From Alitta virens (Eukaryota > Annelida > Polychaeta > Phyllodocida > Nereididae): a DNA stretch of 64,000 nucleotides. This document shows, one piece after another, positions 41,901-54,000 of this stretch. The notes under the pieces were generated by a model. The model made no database searches. It saw only the letters and a program-made list of their open reading frames with translations, and had not been told where the DNA came from. Position 1 is the first letter of the stretch, and each line of letters begins with the position of its first letter. The DNA lies in the NCBI GenBank assembly GCA_932294295.1, contig OW028574.1, positions 53,318,797 to 53,382,796 of the forward strand, written 5' to 3'. Made by a program: the position numbers and the translations under genes.

Positions 41901-44384
41901 TGATAGCCCAACATTGAACTGACGACAGCTGCTATAGAGGAAGTCATTCTGGACACTATATCTTCAGTACAGCTTTTCATATCCATGATAACAAGGCTTT
42001 TTTAAAAAAAAAGTTATTATTTCAAATTTTTTTGTCTATTGTAGGTTCACTGGGGCGACCCTGCAAGAGCTTATAAAACTATTCCTCCATCAATTATGTT
42101 AGCACCATCGAAGATTCCAGGAGCAGGACTTGGTACCTATGCCAAAACTTTCATTAAAAAGTAATTTTAAAAAAATTTATACTGACAAGGCACTGCTGCA
42201 CTAAAACCCCATGGCTGTAATAGACTAACAACAAGTTGGTCAGCTTTACATAGTCAGCCTTACTGTCCTTAGTCAATATTAACTTATAAATCATCATCTT
42301 GCCAAGAAATTTGTCCTTTTACTAGTGATACACATGAAAAAAATAGGGTTGATTAACTTGAACCATTCATGTTATCTATCTAAAATGGCTAACACCCAAT
42401 GCAGTTTAAATCTTGTAAGTTATAGTTGACATTTTATTGGGAAGGACATTGGCTGAGACAGGTTTCTGTCTTCAGACTCATTATTTTTATAGAGAGATCT
42501 GCTGTGATAAATGGTTTCATTTTCTATGTCAGCCTAACCTTTTATAATCTATAGTACATTGAATTTCCTTTAACAAATAAGGTTTGTTATTGCTAAACAT
42601 ATAACAGCCAAGAGCATGACTTGAAAACTAAACGCCAGATGATGTCATGTTAGTCCATGACCCTAATTGGTTGAGATACTGCCTACCAATGGCAGTCCTG
42701 GATTCACATGACGTCTCCTGGAGTCTAGTTTCAAAGTCTATGAGATTTGTTCAAAGTCTATGAAGTTGCCTGTAATGAAAATATTTGAGTAAACAAGTGA
42801 AGAATCTCTCAATACCGCAGCTTTCTTTATAGTGAAAAAAGAAAGAAAGAAAAATGTATATAAACCAACTTCCTCCTCTGCAAGTCAATTACGTAATGTT
42901 TTGCAACAATATTTCAGATATACGTGGCTTGGTTGCTATGATGGTCAAATATGGTCCAACGACTCGGACAGGGAGGACACGCATTACGCATGGATAGTAA
43001 GTGCCAACACTAGATGATAGTATTTAGACTAAAAAGATTAAGTAAACATATATCAACTGATTCAATACCATAACAAGGCATCTAAGATTTGGTGATGCGC
43101 TGGGCTTCCAACCATTGGGTCCCGGGTTCAATTCCCTGTCGAGTCTATGTTGGATGGCGGTGTCATCCTTCATCTCATTGCCATGATCCCTGCCTGTCCT
43201 AATTAGCCCATCAGGTGCAGAAATACATCATGTAAAGCCCTAATCCACCCACCATTAAAGAGTATATTGTGTTTAATAACCAGAGAGGTGATTATAGTAT
43301 CAGCACATACATGCAATGTTAGAGAGATGATAAATTTCATTGGGTTGGGTAAAATGGATCTCAATGGTTGTATATCATCATGGGTTGAATCATTCTATGG
43401 TGCATACTGTTTAGGAGCAATTTGGACCTTCCTGGTAAAACAATACAACAACAACTTTTCCCATAATTTCTGCTGGTACAGTAAACAGTTTACTGTCAAT
43501 TTAACAATAAACTTGTGAATTATTGAATTTAGAGCGACTTCTTGTTCAGCCGTAATTCATAAAAAAGGTGCACATTTTAGTGTACTAATAATTAACTACT
43601 AGGTTTTCATTCTTTTATAAAAATAAGTTTATAGCAATTTCGAAAAATAAATAAAATTGTGTTTGGCTTGTATTTTTAGGGTTAAAATGATTTTAAGGTG
43701 CAGAAATACATCATGTAAAGCCCTAAAGAAATACATCATGTAAATTGTTGCACTTCCGAAACTAGCATATTTGGTCAATTCTGTTTCCTCAACAATGCAA
43801 AGACTGATTTGGATTTTCTTGTTAATTTATGAAGAATTTTGTTTTGAGGATTTAATTTTTGTGGAAATTCAAGGGTTTAGTTAAGGTCCACATTGCCAAT
43901 TTTCTAGTGACTCCACATTGTGTAAAAGAGAATTGCATCAGTTTCATCTCATCAAAAAGCCTTAACCTAACATTTCTCAAAAGTGGTACAATGTCAAGCC
44001 AGAGTTTCCACTACATACTTGTGCTGTGGAATCTCCACATTATTTTACACAGTGATTTTTACATGCGCTTCCAGCGTACATGTACAGACATGCAATAACT
44101 GATTCATATTTATCTGTCATTCCCTTTTTCCACAGATCTTTAAACAAAATAATGCAGCTTACGAGGTTGATGGCATTGACATCAGCACATCTTCTTGGTT
44201 GCGATGGGTCAACTGTGCAAGAAATTTCAAGGAGCAGAATGTGGTCGACATGCAGTGCAAAGGTCGTGTCTATTACATCACCTTTAAGGATATAGTACCT
44301 GCTGAAGAGTTACTAACTTTCTATGGTCCAGCATATGCAGAGGATCTGGGGATAGACATGGAAAAATATTACACAGTTAAATAG
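38953..44384 (+). CDS. Secreted PR/SET domain protein, copy 1 (PRDM7/9-like)
   Basis: Exons 38953-39052, 41303-41418, 42045-42160, 42918-42996 and 44136-44384 (phases 1, 0, 2, 0) give 219 residues. Residues 1-22 are a classic signal peptide: Lys early, a hydrophobic core ISCFILLLHACGVSG, and predicted cleavage after VSG. The rest is one PR/SET domain close to that of PRDM7/9: IPPSIMLAPSKIPGAGLG; a GCYDGQI segment; SWLRWVNCARNFKEQNVV; then ELLTFYGPAYAEDLGID. The S-adenosylmethionine-contacting NCAR motif and the YG tyrosine are present. PR/SET enzymes methylate histone lysines in the nucleus; PRDM9 also has KRAB-like and zinc-finger regions, absent here. A signal peptide on such a domain is unexpected: the product may be secreted or lumenal, or exon 1 may belong to one isoform. 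The start is the first Met, aligned with copy 2. Confidence 0.85.
39720..40608. other. Intron 1 of PR/SET copy 1, non-coding
   Basis: No exon. A GC-richer part at 40260-40430 has several CGTC/CGGC motifs, as in decayed DNA elements, but no matched ends. Confidence 0.35.
40609..41010 (-). repeat. tRNA-like SINE, family 2, split by a LINE tail
   Basis: The outer parts (about 40609-40693 and 40939-41010) match the uninterrupted copy at 41097-41236 in order: TGTAACAATT, GGACTTAAAGCCAGAACG, TTAACCA, ACCAAAG, then AGTCACT and CTGCTCACACCAG. Between them is a minus-strand insert whose tail on that strand is (GAATCT)n after AATAAATATAT, flanked by ACCAAAGA and AACAAAGA as an imperfect target duplication. 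So a truncated LINE copy landed inside the SINE. Confidence 0.65.
40694..40938 (-). mobile_element. Truncated LINE 3' end with GAATCT tail, nested in a SINE
   Basis: About 245 bp. Read on the minus strand it ends in AATAAATATATCTGAATCTG and further GAATCT units, a jockey/CR1-type short-repeat tail. No coding sequence remains. Confidence 0.6.
41097..41236 (-). repeat. tRNA-like SINE, family 2
   Basis: On the minus strand it reads TTGGTAAAATGGTTAACG (A-box-like) and later GATTTCAATTCCTG (B-box-like), then CAGGAGAATTGTTAC. Same family as 40609-41010 and 2661-2746. It lies 66 bp upstream of PR/SET copy 1 exon 2. Confidence 0.65.
42603..42776. mobile_element. Palindromic MITE, copy D
   Basis: Left AACAGCCAAG and TTGAAAACTAAACGCCAGA. 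Right CACATGACGTCTCCTGGAG, TCTAGTTTCAAAGTCTATGA and GCCTGTAA. The centre has GGCAGTCCTGGATTC. The right arm has an extra direct repeat of TTCAAAGTCTATGA. It lies in intron 3 of PR/SET copy 1. Confidence 0.7.
43088..43252 (+). repeat. tRNA-derived SINE, family 1 (5'-truncated)
   Basis: Starts within the tRNA-like head (GATGCGCTGGGCTTCCAACC), keeps the B box GGGTTCAATTCC and the body to AAAGCCCTAATCC. Isolated tail pieces, AGGTGCAGAAATACATCATG and AGAAATACATCATGTAAA, recur at 43696-43745 in the same intron. Confidence 0.85.
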
Positions 44385-45260
44385 TAATTGCAATAAATAG
44401 ACCCAGTCCATGCATGAATCACAATTGTCAGTTTAGCTGATCCCACATTTAAATGAGTTGCCTACTAATGCTACTGTCTATAAGACTCTGAAAATTGCCC
44501 AGTGACGGGTAACATGCGCTACTAATCTAAATATCTTTGTCAAAACTAAACTTTTTTAATGTTACATAACATATGAACGAAAATTAACTGGTTTTGAACG
44601 TAAATTTGGTAACTTAATTCTATTGGCTATAAAAAGGTCAGACCTCATGCTCTTGGCTTTGCTGATGTCTTGTTCCACTTCAGTGAATAGCTTAATCCAA
44701 GATGAGTTGGGTAATTGGATTACAGACAACTTGAACAATCATACCAGATAATTTGCCTGTGTATCAACCTGGATATGAATGCAAATTAGCAAAGAAATAT
44801 TTGTGAACGCGGTTAGTCAAATGGCAGTTATTTATTTCATGAATGAATTGTGGTATTTCTGTAGTTATTCAATTGTATATTACATTGACAAAGTATATAA
44901 TTAAAAATAAAAAGTAATATAAACCATATGTTGTTTACAAAAATGTTTTGAGTGCATTTTTACTGCTAACATGTATTTCCTATTACACATAATTGTTCTT
45001 TGAACTCCCACCAGATGAATATGGGGTAGTTCGATCAAGAAAATGCTTTTGGAAAAAAGATTTTTCCGGTATTTTGTGATAAGTGAAGGGTCTTAAAGAC
45101 ACCAGTTTTTACCCAAGATAGCTGGACCTGGTATAAGATTTTATCATAACTAAATGGAAAATGACTTTATTTTTTTTGCTCCATTGTATTACTATGATCA
45201 CATGGTAATCAAATGCAAGTCTATTGAAAATTGCTGGCAACGTGTCAGTCACAGTGCACC
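44385..45260. other. 3' UTR and flank of PR/SET copy 1
   Basis: AATAAA occurs 8 nt after the stop (44392) and again near 44906. No gene beyond. I could not decide which signal is used. Confidence 0.4.
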
Positions 45261-45261
45261 A

Positions 45262-45395
45262 TCTCACGGTTAACATCTGGTACACTGCACAGTATTACGG
45301 TACTCTGCACAGTATTACAGTACTCAGCACAGTATTACGGTACTCAGCACAGTATTACGGTACTCAGCACAGTATTACGGTACTTTACACAATAT
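45262..45395. repeat. 20-bp minisatellite
   Basis: Six near-identical units of CAGTATTACGGTACTCWGCA in tandem. The open frame across it is a consequence of the repeat. Confidence 0.9.
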
Positions 45396-46704
45396 TACTG
45401 ATTATTGGCTTACATGATAATTCCTTGTTCAGACCCTAGTGGAAAAGATCGTATAGAATTTACAGATATTCACTCTAGAAGATGGCACAATAAATGATGG
45501 ATATCTTGTCGCTAGCAAAGGACCCCACCTCACCAATATACTGTTGTGTATAAATTGTGTAAGTTCAACAAAGATAGAGCTTTGCTTGCAGAGAGAGGGT
45601 GACCTCTATGTTTATTGTCTTGATCAATGTCAAGATCAGAACTGACTCAAAAACAGTGAGTCTTCCATTAAGTAAAGGTTACAATTTACAGTGGCCAATT
45701 GTGGCTAAATTCTATTGGTTATTTCACATGGTATTACTTTGCATATTGTCATTCATTGGATATTACATTTTGTGTTCATGCATGCATGATGCTATGGTTG
45801 CATGCTTCCATGCTTAAGACCTTAAGTTAAGGCACATGATTCTTAACTAACCCTTCATGCATTTTCTAACCTTATACAATCCTTAAATGTAAGTTCTATC
45901 CAATTTCAGTTTCTTCTAAGATTAATGTAATATATTCTTTAAGTATATATGAATATAGTGTTTAAGCTTTTATACATAAATATATATATGAATTACCTGA
46001 CCTTAATAATATAAGTAATATAAGTTTATGAAGTATTTCAAATACTTATATAATTAGAAGTGCTATATTTAACACATAAGTAATGTTAAGTACTCATAAA
46101 TACCATGAGTAATGTAAGCAATATATAACACATATGATTAGCCTATGTGGCAAAATAACATGCAAGTAATACCTTATACATGCAGTAAGTTTACTTTTGT
46201 ATATGATTACATAAATATGAATTGTATTTCATAATAGTTGTTAATTTGAATTTATATTAAAATTGCAATAAAAATACATGACAATACTAGACAATTCCGG
46301 GGTCAACAAAGTCGCCCGCAGTCTCAAACTCATGTTTAAAACTAATGTATCCAATGTAACAAGATGGTATACCAAGAAGACTGAACCCGCAGCACACAGT
46401 AATCAATCAGTCCCACACAGTCACACCAGTCTAAAGGAACACAAACAAAAACATCACCACCTCACGCAAGTGTAGCATAACGACATCTACTAGGACCTTG
46501 GCCAAGTTAACCCTATGGCCGCATCTCTTGATGAGACTGTTTTATGTCACCTATGATGAGACTGTTTTCAATTTTATGTTGCTCCATCGATTACATTTAT
46601 TAAAAAAGTAGTAAGCAAGTTAATGTTTTTTTACATCTATGTAATCTACAGATTATGATACCAACCTACTCGTGTAAACATGTTTCATTAATTCTAATTT
46701 CAAC
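45396..46704. other. AT-rich intergenic DNA
   Basis: Nothing recognised with confidence. The frame near 46278 (LKLMFKTNVSNVTRWYTKK) has no known family and no supporting context. Confidence 0.4.
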
Positions 46705-46706
46705 TA

Positions 46707-47111
46707 TTGTTCTTTAATTTGGTGCTCCTGTACAAAACCGACATGCCTAAACTAGAAAAACTGCAACCCAGAGCATTAAGATTTGTCAGTGGAAACTTTT
46801 CTGCTAATAGCTCTGATTTACTATTGATTTATAATATGCCTTCTTTACCTAGTGAGCTTATGATTAAGGTTGCCATAGCAATGTACAAAAGTATTCACAA
46901 TCTGTTACCTGTATTCATATGTAAATACTTCACTATAAAAAGTAACGAACCACTAAATATGGAATTTTCAGTCTTACTTATCTTTAAGTGTAAATTGTGG
47001 AACCTTGTGCCTAGTAACTTCAAAAATGCTGAGGATGTCGATATTTTTAAAGATTTTATTTACAACTGGAATTTACCCTATGACAGCCTATGGGCTATTG
47101 TATCAACATAG
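46707..47111 (+). pseudogene. LINE ORF2 C-terminal fragment
   Basis: 134 residues with the jockey/CR1-type tail region: LEKLQPRALRFVSGNFSANS, a MPSLPSELMIKVAIAMYK stretch, and KLWNLVPSNFKNAEDVDIFK. These match the order seen at the end of the intact LINE at 26580-26990 (RALRFS, MMYK, KLWNNIP, TFKSSV) but the sequence is clearly another lineage. 5'-truncated and dead. Confidence 0.7.
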
Positions 47112-47974
47112 GCTACTCTTTTATGATTCACTCTTGTTTTTAGTTTGTTTTATTGTACATGTGTACACATATTTTTAGTCACCAAATACTTTTATGCTAG
47201 TGTTTCATTATTAGTTCTATCTTTTCCCACAATGTGGCTGCATGTAGAACAACTTTCATACCTAAGTTGTGCTTGATTATTAATGAATTTTATCGACATG
47301 CAGAGGTCACAAAAGTTCATTGAGGTAAACTGTATCATCAGTGCCCACCTGTGCAGGTTTTAGATATGTTCACTCTGTGTGAATGTAGCATTTCTGAATG
47401 ATCTACAACATGCAGGTGAAAAGCTTTATTATATTGCCAACAAAAGGCTCCTGGGAATCATACCAGTAGTTTCAAACAAACAGTGTGGTGCATTTGTTCT
47501 TAATTCTAAACATATTGACAACAGACTTATTTATTGTTTTGAATTCTAAACATATTGACAACAGACATATTGACTGTACTGTGTATTTAGCTTGTGAAAA
47601 CTTTCATCATTGAATGTTAGAAAGCAGTCTAGTCTCTTTGCTGTTTCATTCCATAATGATTAATTTTCCAAATATACTGCATCACATCGACGTTCAGCAA
47701 CTTCTTCTTACTGGAAGGGGGAGTGATTTTAGTAGAAAACATGCACAGAAAGCAATCTGCAACAATAATTATGTTTCATGATAAAATGATTGTAAAATGT
47801 ACTTAGCATATAGCTGTACATAGTTTGCACAGTCCAATAAAGGAATTTAACTAGGTTGTTGTTGTATAATTTATTCAGCGTTTGCACACATGTCCTAAAA
47901 TGTTTTTTGTTCAAGGCCAATAAATTTAGTGCATGGCAAAAAGATTTTACACTGAACCTTAATTGTGCAACATA

Positions 47975-48019
<45 letters not shown>

Positions 48020-48734
48020 AAGTGATACTTTACTAGCAATTTATATATTAATAAGATTATTAGATTTGACAGGAAATTACAATTTTTCTTTATTATCTAC
48101 TAATGTCACTACTATATAGTGATATCGGAAACCATTATTTGTACAAACTGTAATTTTTAATGACAGAGTAATCTATTTTAATATCTAATATAAGGGTAAC
48201 ACAATTTGTAGGTAGGTAGTAGACACAGTAGGTTGCAACATTATATCACAACGGATACTGCATACAAGTGAGAGAAAAGAATACATTAGTACTGGAGATA
48301 ACCTGCCTCCCCTAAGATGGATGAGTCCATTGCCGGTGGAAAATTCTGTAGCTTGTAAGGGGTTTGATAGTTGTGACACAGAAAAATATGCTGCATATAG
48401 ATCTAATTGTACAGTAGAAAATAACTCCAAAGACCCAAAATCTGACAGAAGTAAGGTTTTTTAAGAACACAGCAGATGCCATGTTGATGTCAAACTTAGG
48501 ACCAGTTACACCCACTGATATTGGGCTGATAATCATAATGTCCCAATGCAAGGCCAATATCCAAAAATCTGAGTCTTGCAAAACTTGCTCGTGTGTTGGC
48601 AAAGTTCAAAAATTAGCAAAGTAAACCACAGAGGTAGGCAAAAATAAAAAATGACAGGTTACAATTTCAATGTGGTCATAAGATAGTGATTTAAGGTATT
48701 TTACCATATGTTTACACTGCATGCCAAGAAACAC
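47112..48734. repeat. Intergenic DNA with small repeats
   Basis: Contains a tandem duplication of about 45 bp (TTCTAAACATATTGACAACA twice, 47500-47570) and a (TA)n tract at 47976-48017. No gene recognised. Confidence 0.5.
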
Positions 48735-49547
48735 TGCCATGCAAAAGTTTGGAAACGCATTGGATTTTGCAAGTAAATATGGCAGCCCTGGTCATAAAAG
48801 ACATGCAATCATCACAAAATCTTTCACAGGAATATTTGATATTTATCATAAAATTATGCAATCATATGCATGCTAAATCCCTTTAATCATGCAATTTGAT
48901 GATATTATTTTATGGTCTCAACGCTACTGTTGATCCCAGGGTTCTTTTTGTTCAGACATACTCTTCCAGTCATATAGTAGTTATATTGGAGAAATTTTAT
49001 TTGATATTAAAGGCACTTTTCAGATTGACACAGCTTCTATACTTTTACATTTCTTTTGATTACATAGTAATATTTGGCTATCTGTTTGAAACTTTCATTT
49101 CTGTTTAGTCATTATACTAATCATTTGCCATGCAAAAGTTTGGAAACGCATTTGATTTTGCAAGTAAATATGGCTGCCCTGGACATAAAAGTAAAATGCA
49201 ATCATCACAAAATCTTTCAGAGGAATAATTTATGATATTAATCAAAGATACAGATAATACAATTTTTATATAAAATTATGCAATCATATGCATGCTAAAT
49301 CCCTTTAGTCAGGCAATTTGATGGATATGGTTATACTTTATGCTATTGTTGATCCCAGGGTTCTTTTTGTTCAGACATACTCTTCTAGTCATAAAGTGGT
49401 TATATTGGAGAAATTTCATTTGATATTATAGGCACTTTTCAGATTAACACAGCTTCTATACTGTTATATTTCTTATGATTACATAGTAATATTTGGCGAT
49501 CTGTTTGGAACTATAACTTCTGTTTACTCAAAGACTAATCATTTAAC
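48735..49547. repeat. Two tandem copies of a 0.39-kb unit
   Basis: Unit 1 starts at 48735 and unit 2 at 49126, both with TGCCATGCAAAAGTTTGGAA. They share long stretches such as CAATCATATGCATGCTAAAT, GATCCCAGGGTTCTTTTTGT and GATTACATAGTAATATTTGG, with point differences and small indels. No coding capacity is conserved between the two. Confidence 0.85.
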
Positions 49548-49867
49548 AATACGATTTTTGAATTACCTGCTCCACACTCTGAAAATAAGATTTAAATACT
49601 AATATAATTGCACGATTTATCACTACACTAAAAGTATTTTTAAGTTTCAGCTGGCCTGTTGATAGTTTATTTCAGCAAATTCAGTGGTTATCTGGTGAAA
49701 GTCTGTGAAAACATTGAAAATATTCACTATATCATAATACAACTGCAAAATAGCATGATGTCAATTTTGTATGTGCACAGGTTATGTAATTTATTGTTTT
49801 CGGTCATTGACCTTGCAGACAGTTACGAAACATCTTTAATACTACATAACAATGGCAAAGCCATTTG

Positions 49868-50530
49868 AACCACAATTCAAATGCAATTCCATTGAGTTGT
49901 CATATTTCTGTTGCTAGTTTACATAGATATGTATGGAAATTTTGATAATTTCTTCATTATTATTGTTTTAGATGAAAGTCAATAGGCCATTAAACATTAG
50001 TAAAATTAATTTTCACGGAAACCCAGCTTGTGTCTGCACTTCTATTCTGAATGTATTTTGTAGGTTATTCTTAAAAGTTCAAAATTTACCATGTTTTAAA
50101 TGCCACTCTATAGTATATTCCATGTAATTCAGAAAGTTGCAACTTTCCCATGGGACTGGTTTGGGTTACCTGTTGCCATAGAAACATATTTTACAAAATT
50201 GATATTTCCTGTGAGAAAAATTTTGGCAATTGGAAAATAATAAAAAACGGTTTCTTAACCTTCCAAAAGATACAATTCCGAGTCACCAGCATAGTAGACC
50301 TCTCTAAAATCTAGTTTCCAAGAAATATTGTTTAATTTTAAAGATATTGTTTGGAATATGTTAGCAGTTACTATGGCAACCTAAATTAATACAGGGATTT
50401 GATTCAGAGCGCTTGTCATGGATTTTTCATGGAAGTGCCTTCATGCAAAATTTCAAGTCCCAATCTGTAGCAGTTCTCTTGTAATTCAACCATATACATG
50501 CTTTATGTGAAACCAGTATGTCAAGCCTGT
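49868..50530. repeat. Segment upstream of PR/SET copy 2, duplicated at 61946-62727
   Basis: The order of matches is the same in both places: CCACAATTCAAATGCAATTC; GATGAAAGTC then TAGGCCATT; ACCCAGCTTGTGTCTGCACT; AGTTGCAACTTTSCCATGGG; AATTAATACAGGGATTTGAT; TCATGCAAAATTTCAAGTCC. Identity is high. The other copy has about 100 bp more between the first two blocks. Confidence 0.9.
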
Positions 50531-51033
50531 TGCCATAGAAACACATTTTACTAATTTGTCATCAGAGAAAACTTATGAACTAAGGTGTTTTTTTAAAGAG
50601 TGAAATCCTGAGTTTTTGTTAAAAGTTTCAGAATACAGAAAAACATGTAACATTGGCCTTGGAAGAATTTAATATATTTGTTTCTTAAAAAAGCTACCAC
50701 TTTTGAAGACATATACTGATTTCCATGGAAACCAAACCTTGGTACAACGCTTAACGATATTGTCATTTTTTGGCCTTAAGAGCCTCCACTATACATAGTC
50801 AATAACTGTATGCACCACCTAAAATGGATCACGCAATGAGAATACACAGGAAAATGCTCCATTATGGATCTTGACAATTGCAGCCAAATAATCTATAATG
50901 TTGCAAACAGCTATGGTTGAAGATCTATTCAGATGTATAATAATCTGGTAACATCATTTGCTTTTTGGATGGTACTTTTTCCAGTCTACATAAGGAAACT
51001 GATGAAATTTCAATCCAAAGTGTACTTTCAATC

Positions 51034-54000
51034 ATGACCAAAACACATACTCACTTTCCTGGTATTATACTAATCCTTGCATGGGGTGTGTCAGGATTTC
51101 TCCATCCTTCAAATCTTCCATCACACAATCAAGGTAAGATTTAGATCCATTCACTGAAATCCTTCTGAGATAAGTTGTTAATGATTTTAATGGTAATTAC
51201 AGTGACTGCTTGAAGCTGTTTTCAGTTAAGCTATTATTTTCATATCAGTCAATGTTGAAAAGATTTTCCAAATAATCAAGTCAGTCATCATCACTAATGA
51301 CCTGTCGGCTATAACTGACTATGTTATAGAACAAAAAATGTATTGTGGTGAGCCATTAAAACACTATCAACATGTTTAAAAGAAACATAGTTGCCATTAG
51401 TAGTATCAAGTATTATATGCAACTATTAAAAACATTTTTTATGCTTGTAGTGTGCCCAACTTTTCATTCTTAGGTCACATAATCCAGAAAAGAATGCCTT
51501 ATATGACATCAGCTATCACTGAATGAAAAAAAAAGAAAGAAGTGTTTTGTGGTATATCTAACTAAAGTTCAGTTACTATTTGTTGTCGATGATGCATTAG
51601 TGGTCTAGCTATGGACCGGATTACTTCTATAATGTCTGTGCTCACATGGTTATCTGACACGAGGAGAGCACAGTACATCAATTCTTTGATTTTCCCTTTT
51701 GATGTTTTGTGGTTCACTGGCGATTATCTTGAGTTTTGACGGGAATATAGGGAAATAGATTGGCCTGTGTTGTGGATGCCTTCATTTATGCCTGAGTTGC
51801 AATGATATGATGTTGACCCCAGTTTATGTCCAGTATCTAACAGAAATGAGAACGATAACAACCCTTGAAGGGTACAAACCATTGATAGCAAACTTCAGTT
51901 CGACAAATGGAGCTTGATGGGAAAAATTGTCAAAACGTGGTAGTGGTGGAAAATAGATAATTACTCAAAGAATGCATGGCTATATTTTGAATTGGATTTC
52001 ATCATCCAAGCATTTAGCAAGTATACACCCAGTAATATAAATAAAGTGGAGTTGTATTAATTTGTTCACAGAGGGGTCCATTTCATGAAAAAATAAGTAC
52101 ACCCTGTGTTCTTATTTATATGATGTTCACTTTTCCTTCCAATAGTCCTAGGACTTCGGCAAAAATTGTGCTGGTTTATACATCACACTTCCTATGCCAG
52201 AGACTATTGGTCATAGGAGGGGCTTCTTTTTTATGTATTGTCGGTAATCCAGACTTTACGGAACTATGATGACATGTAAATATCTTTGTTTTATTCTGTT
52301 TTTTTATTTGTATGAAGATTTGCTGGTGGTAGTGATTTCCCAACGTGTGAGTGACATTCACAGTTTTGCACAGGTTGTAGCATGTATGGTGGTTCACACT
52401 TCAAAGGTGTTAGAATCTGTAACAGGTATCCTCTTGTAGTTCACTCTGCTTCATGTCAAAATATTCTTGTAAACCAGCATGGGATACAAATGTAATTCAA
52501 TTATTCTTTCCCTTGGTATTAATGTTTTATGTTATTGTCATATGTTCAGTATGTAATATCAATAGCTATGTGATTTAAAGATAAATAGTTTTCCATGTAA
52601 TTGTCAGTTAATAATATAGATATTCAGATAGCTGAGGAAATTTGTATGACACCGACAAAAGCTCCAGTAAGTAGAGCAAAATTTAGAACTTTGAGAAATG
52701 AATTCTATACACTGATGAACTACCAAAGGTCAATACACCCTGTGTTCTTATTTATATGATGTTAACTTTTTCCTACCACTGGTCCCAGGACTTTTAATTT
52801 CCTTAGGACTTCTGTGACCTAGGCTCTAAAACTATTGGCTGGAGTCTTATTCTTGGTGCTGTGACATAGGAAGCAATGACCTCATCAAAATACTTTTTTT
52901 GAAAGTCTCACCGAAACTTGGACCTACTTGAGAACGGATATTTTTTCTTGAGTTAACCCCTTCTCAGCCAGATTAACTACCCATTTGTGACCAGCAGTTT
53001 TGAACACTGCATTGTTGTGATCAACAAAAACTTGTCAATTGTGCCTTCTTCCTTCTTTCCAGTTGAGATATCCCAGTCTCATCATGTTCATGGATTTGAT
53101 TTGTCAACTGGTCTTAGTATAACCATTAAACAATGGAATGTCAACACTGGTAACCTGCACATTGATTTGAAGATTTTGCTTTTCCAAAAAATTATGCTTT
53201 AGGCGCACATTTTCCATAGTTCTTTATTGTAAACATAAGTGGAAATAACTACTTGAATTCAACCTGATCCTGTATACTAATGAAAAATACTTAATTGTAC
53301 ACATTGTGTCTTGCAGATTATTTATTCGAGTGTCGTGCTGATGTCATTGAAGAAATTTTAGATCCTCACAATTATTACTGTCCTCATGCAACAAGCAGTT
53401 ATCTGCCACCATCAGACATGTATGATGTAAGTTTACAATGTCTAAAATATAATACGCACTGAAAACTTTTCAATCTAAAACCCAATAAGTTTGCTGGCAT
53501 GTGTATCATTATCCATAATATAGGAAATCTACATGGGCAATTATTGTTGCTGCATATTTTGTTATATGGTAGCCCTCTTATCCTACCCTGTATATGTTTT
53601 TGTGTCATTTTGTATTTTATTAATTTTTTTGCATTTGTTTCTGTTGGGCTTATTGTTGGTGTAAAACAAAACAAAAACTAATCACAAACGTCCACAATAA
53701 GCCAAACAACCCCCACCACAACTGTTACAAACACATCAACAAAATTGTATACTAAAATAAGACCCAATGGTTATGTGGTATATTTTAATATTCCACACGA
53801 GTGGACAGCTTGGCCAGGATTCACGAGTGGCGTTGGCCACAAGTTAATTCTGAAGCCAATCTGTCGACGAGTGAGGGAATATAAAATTCTACCACAGATT
53901 CACTTGGATCTTATTTATCATTGTTTATATCCCACAATTTCTTAAGTATCTTGGATCTATTTCACAGAACATTGCTCGATGGCATGAGGTATAAAAAGAC

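Noticed and set aside
45224..45439. Frame with YGTLHSITV-type repeats
   Set aside because: Translation of the 20-bp minisatellite, not a protein gene.
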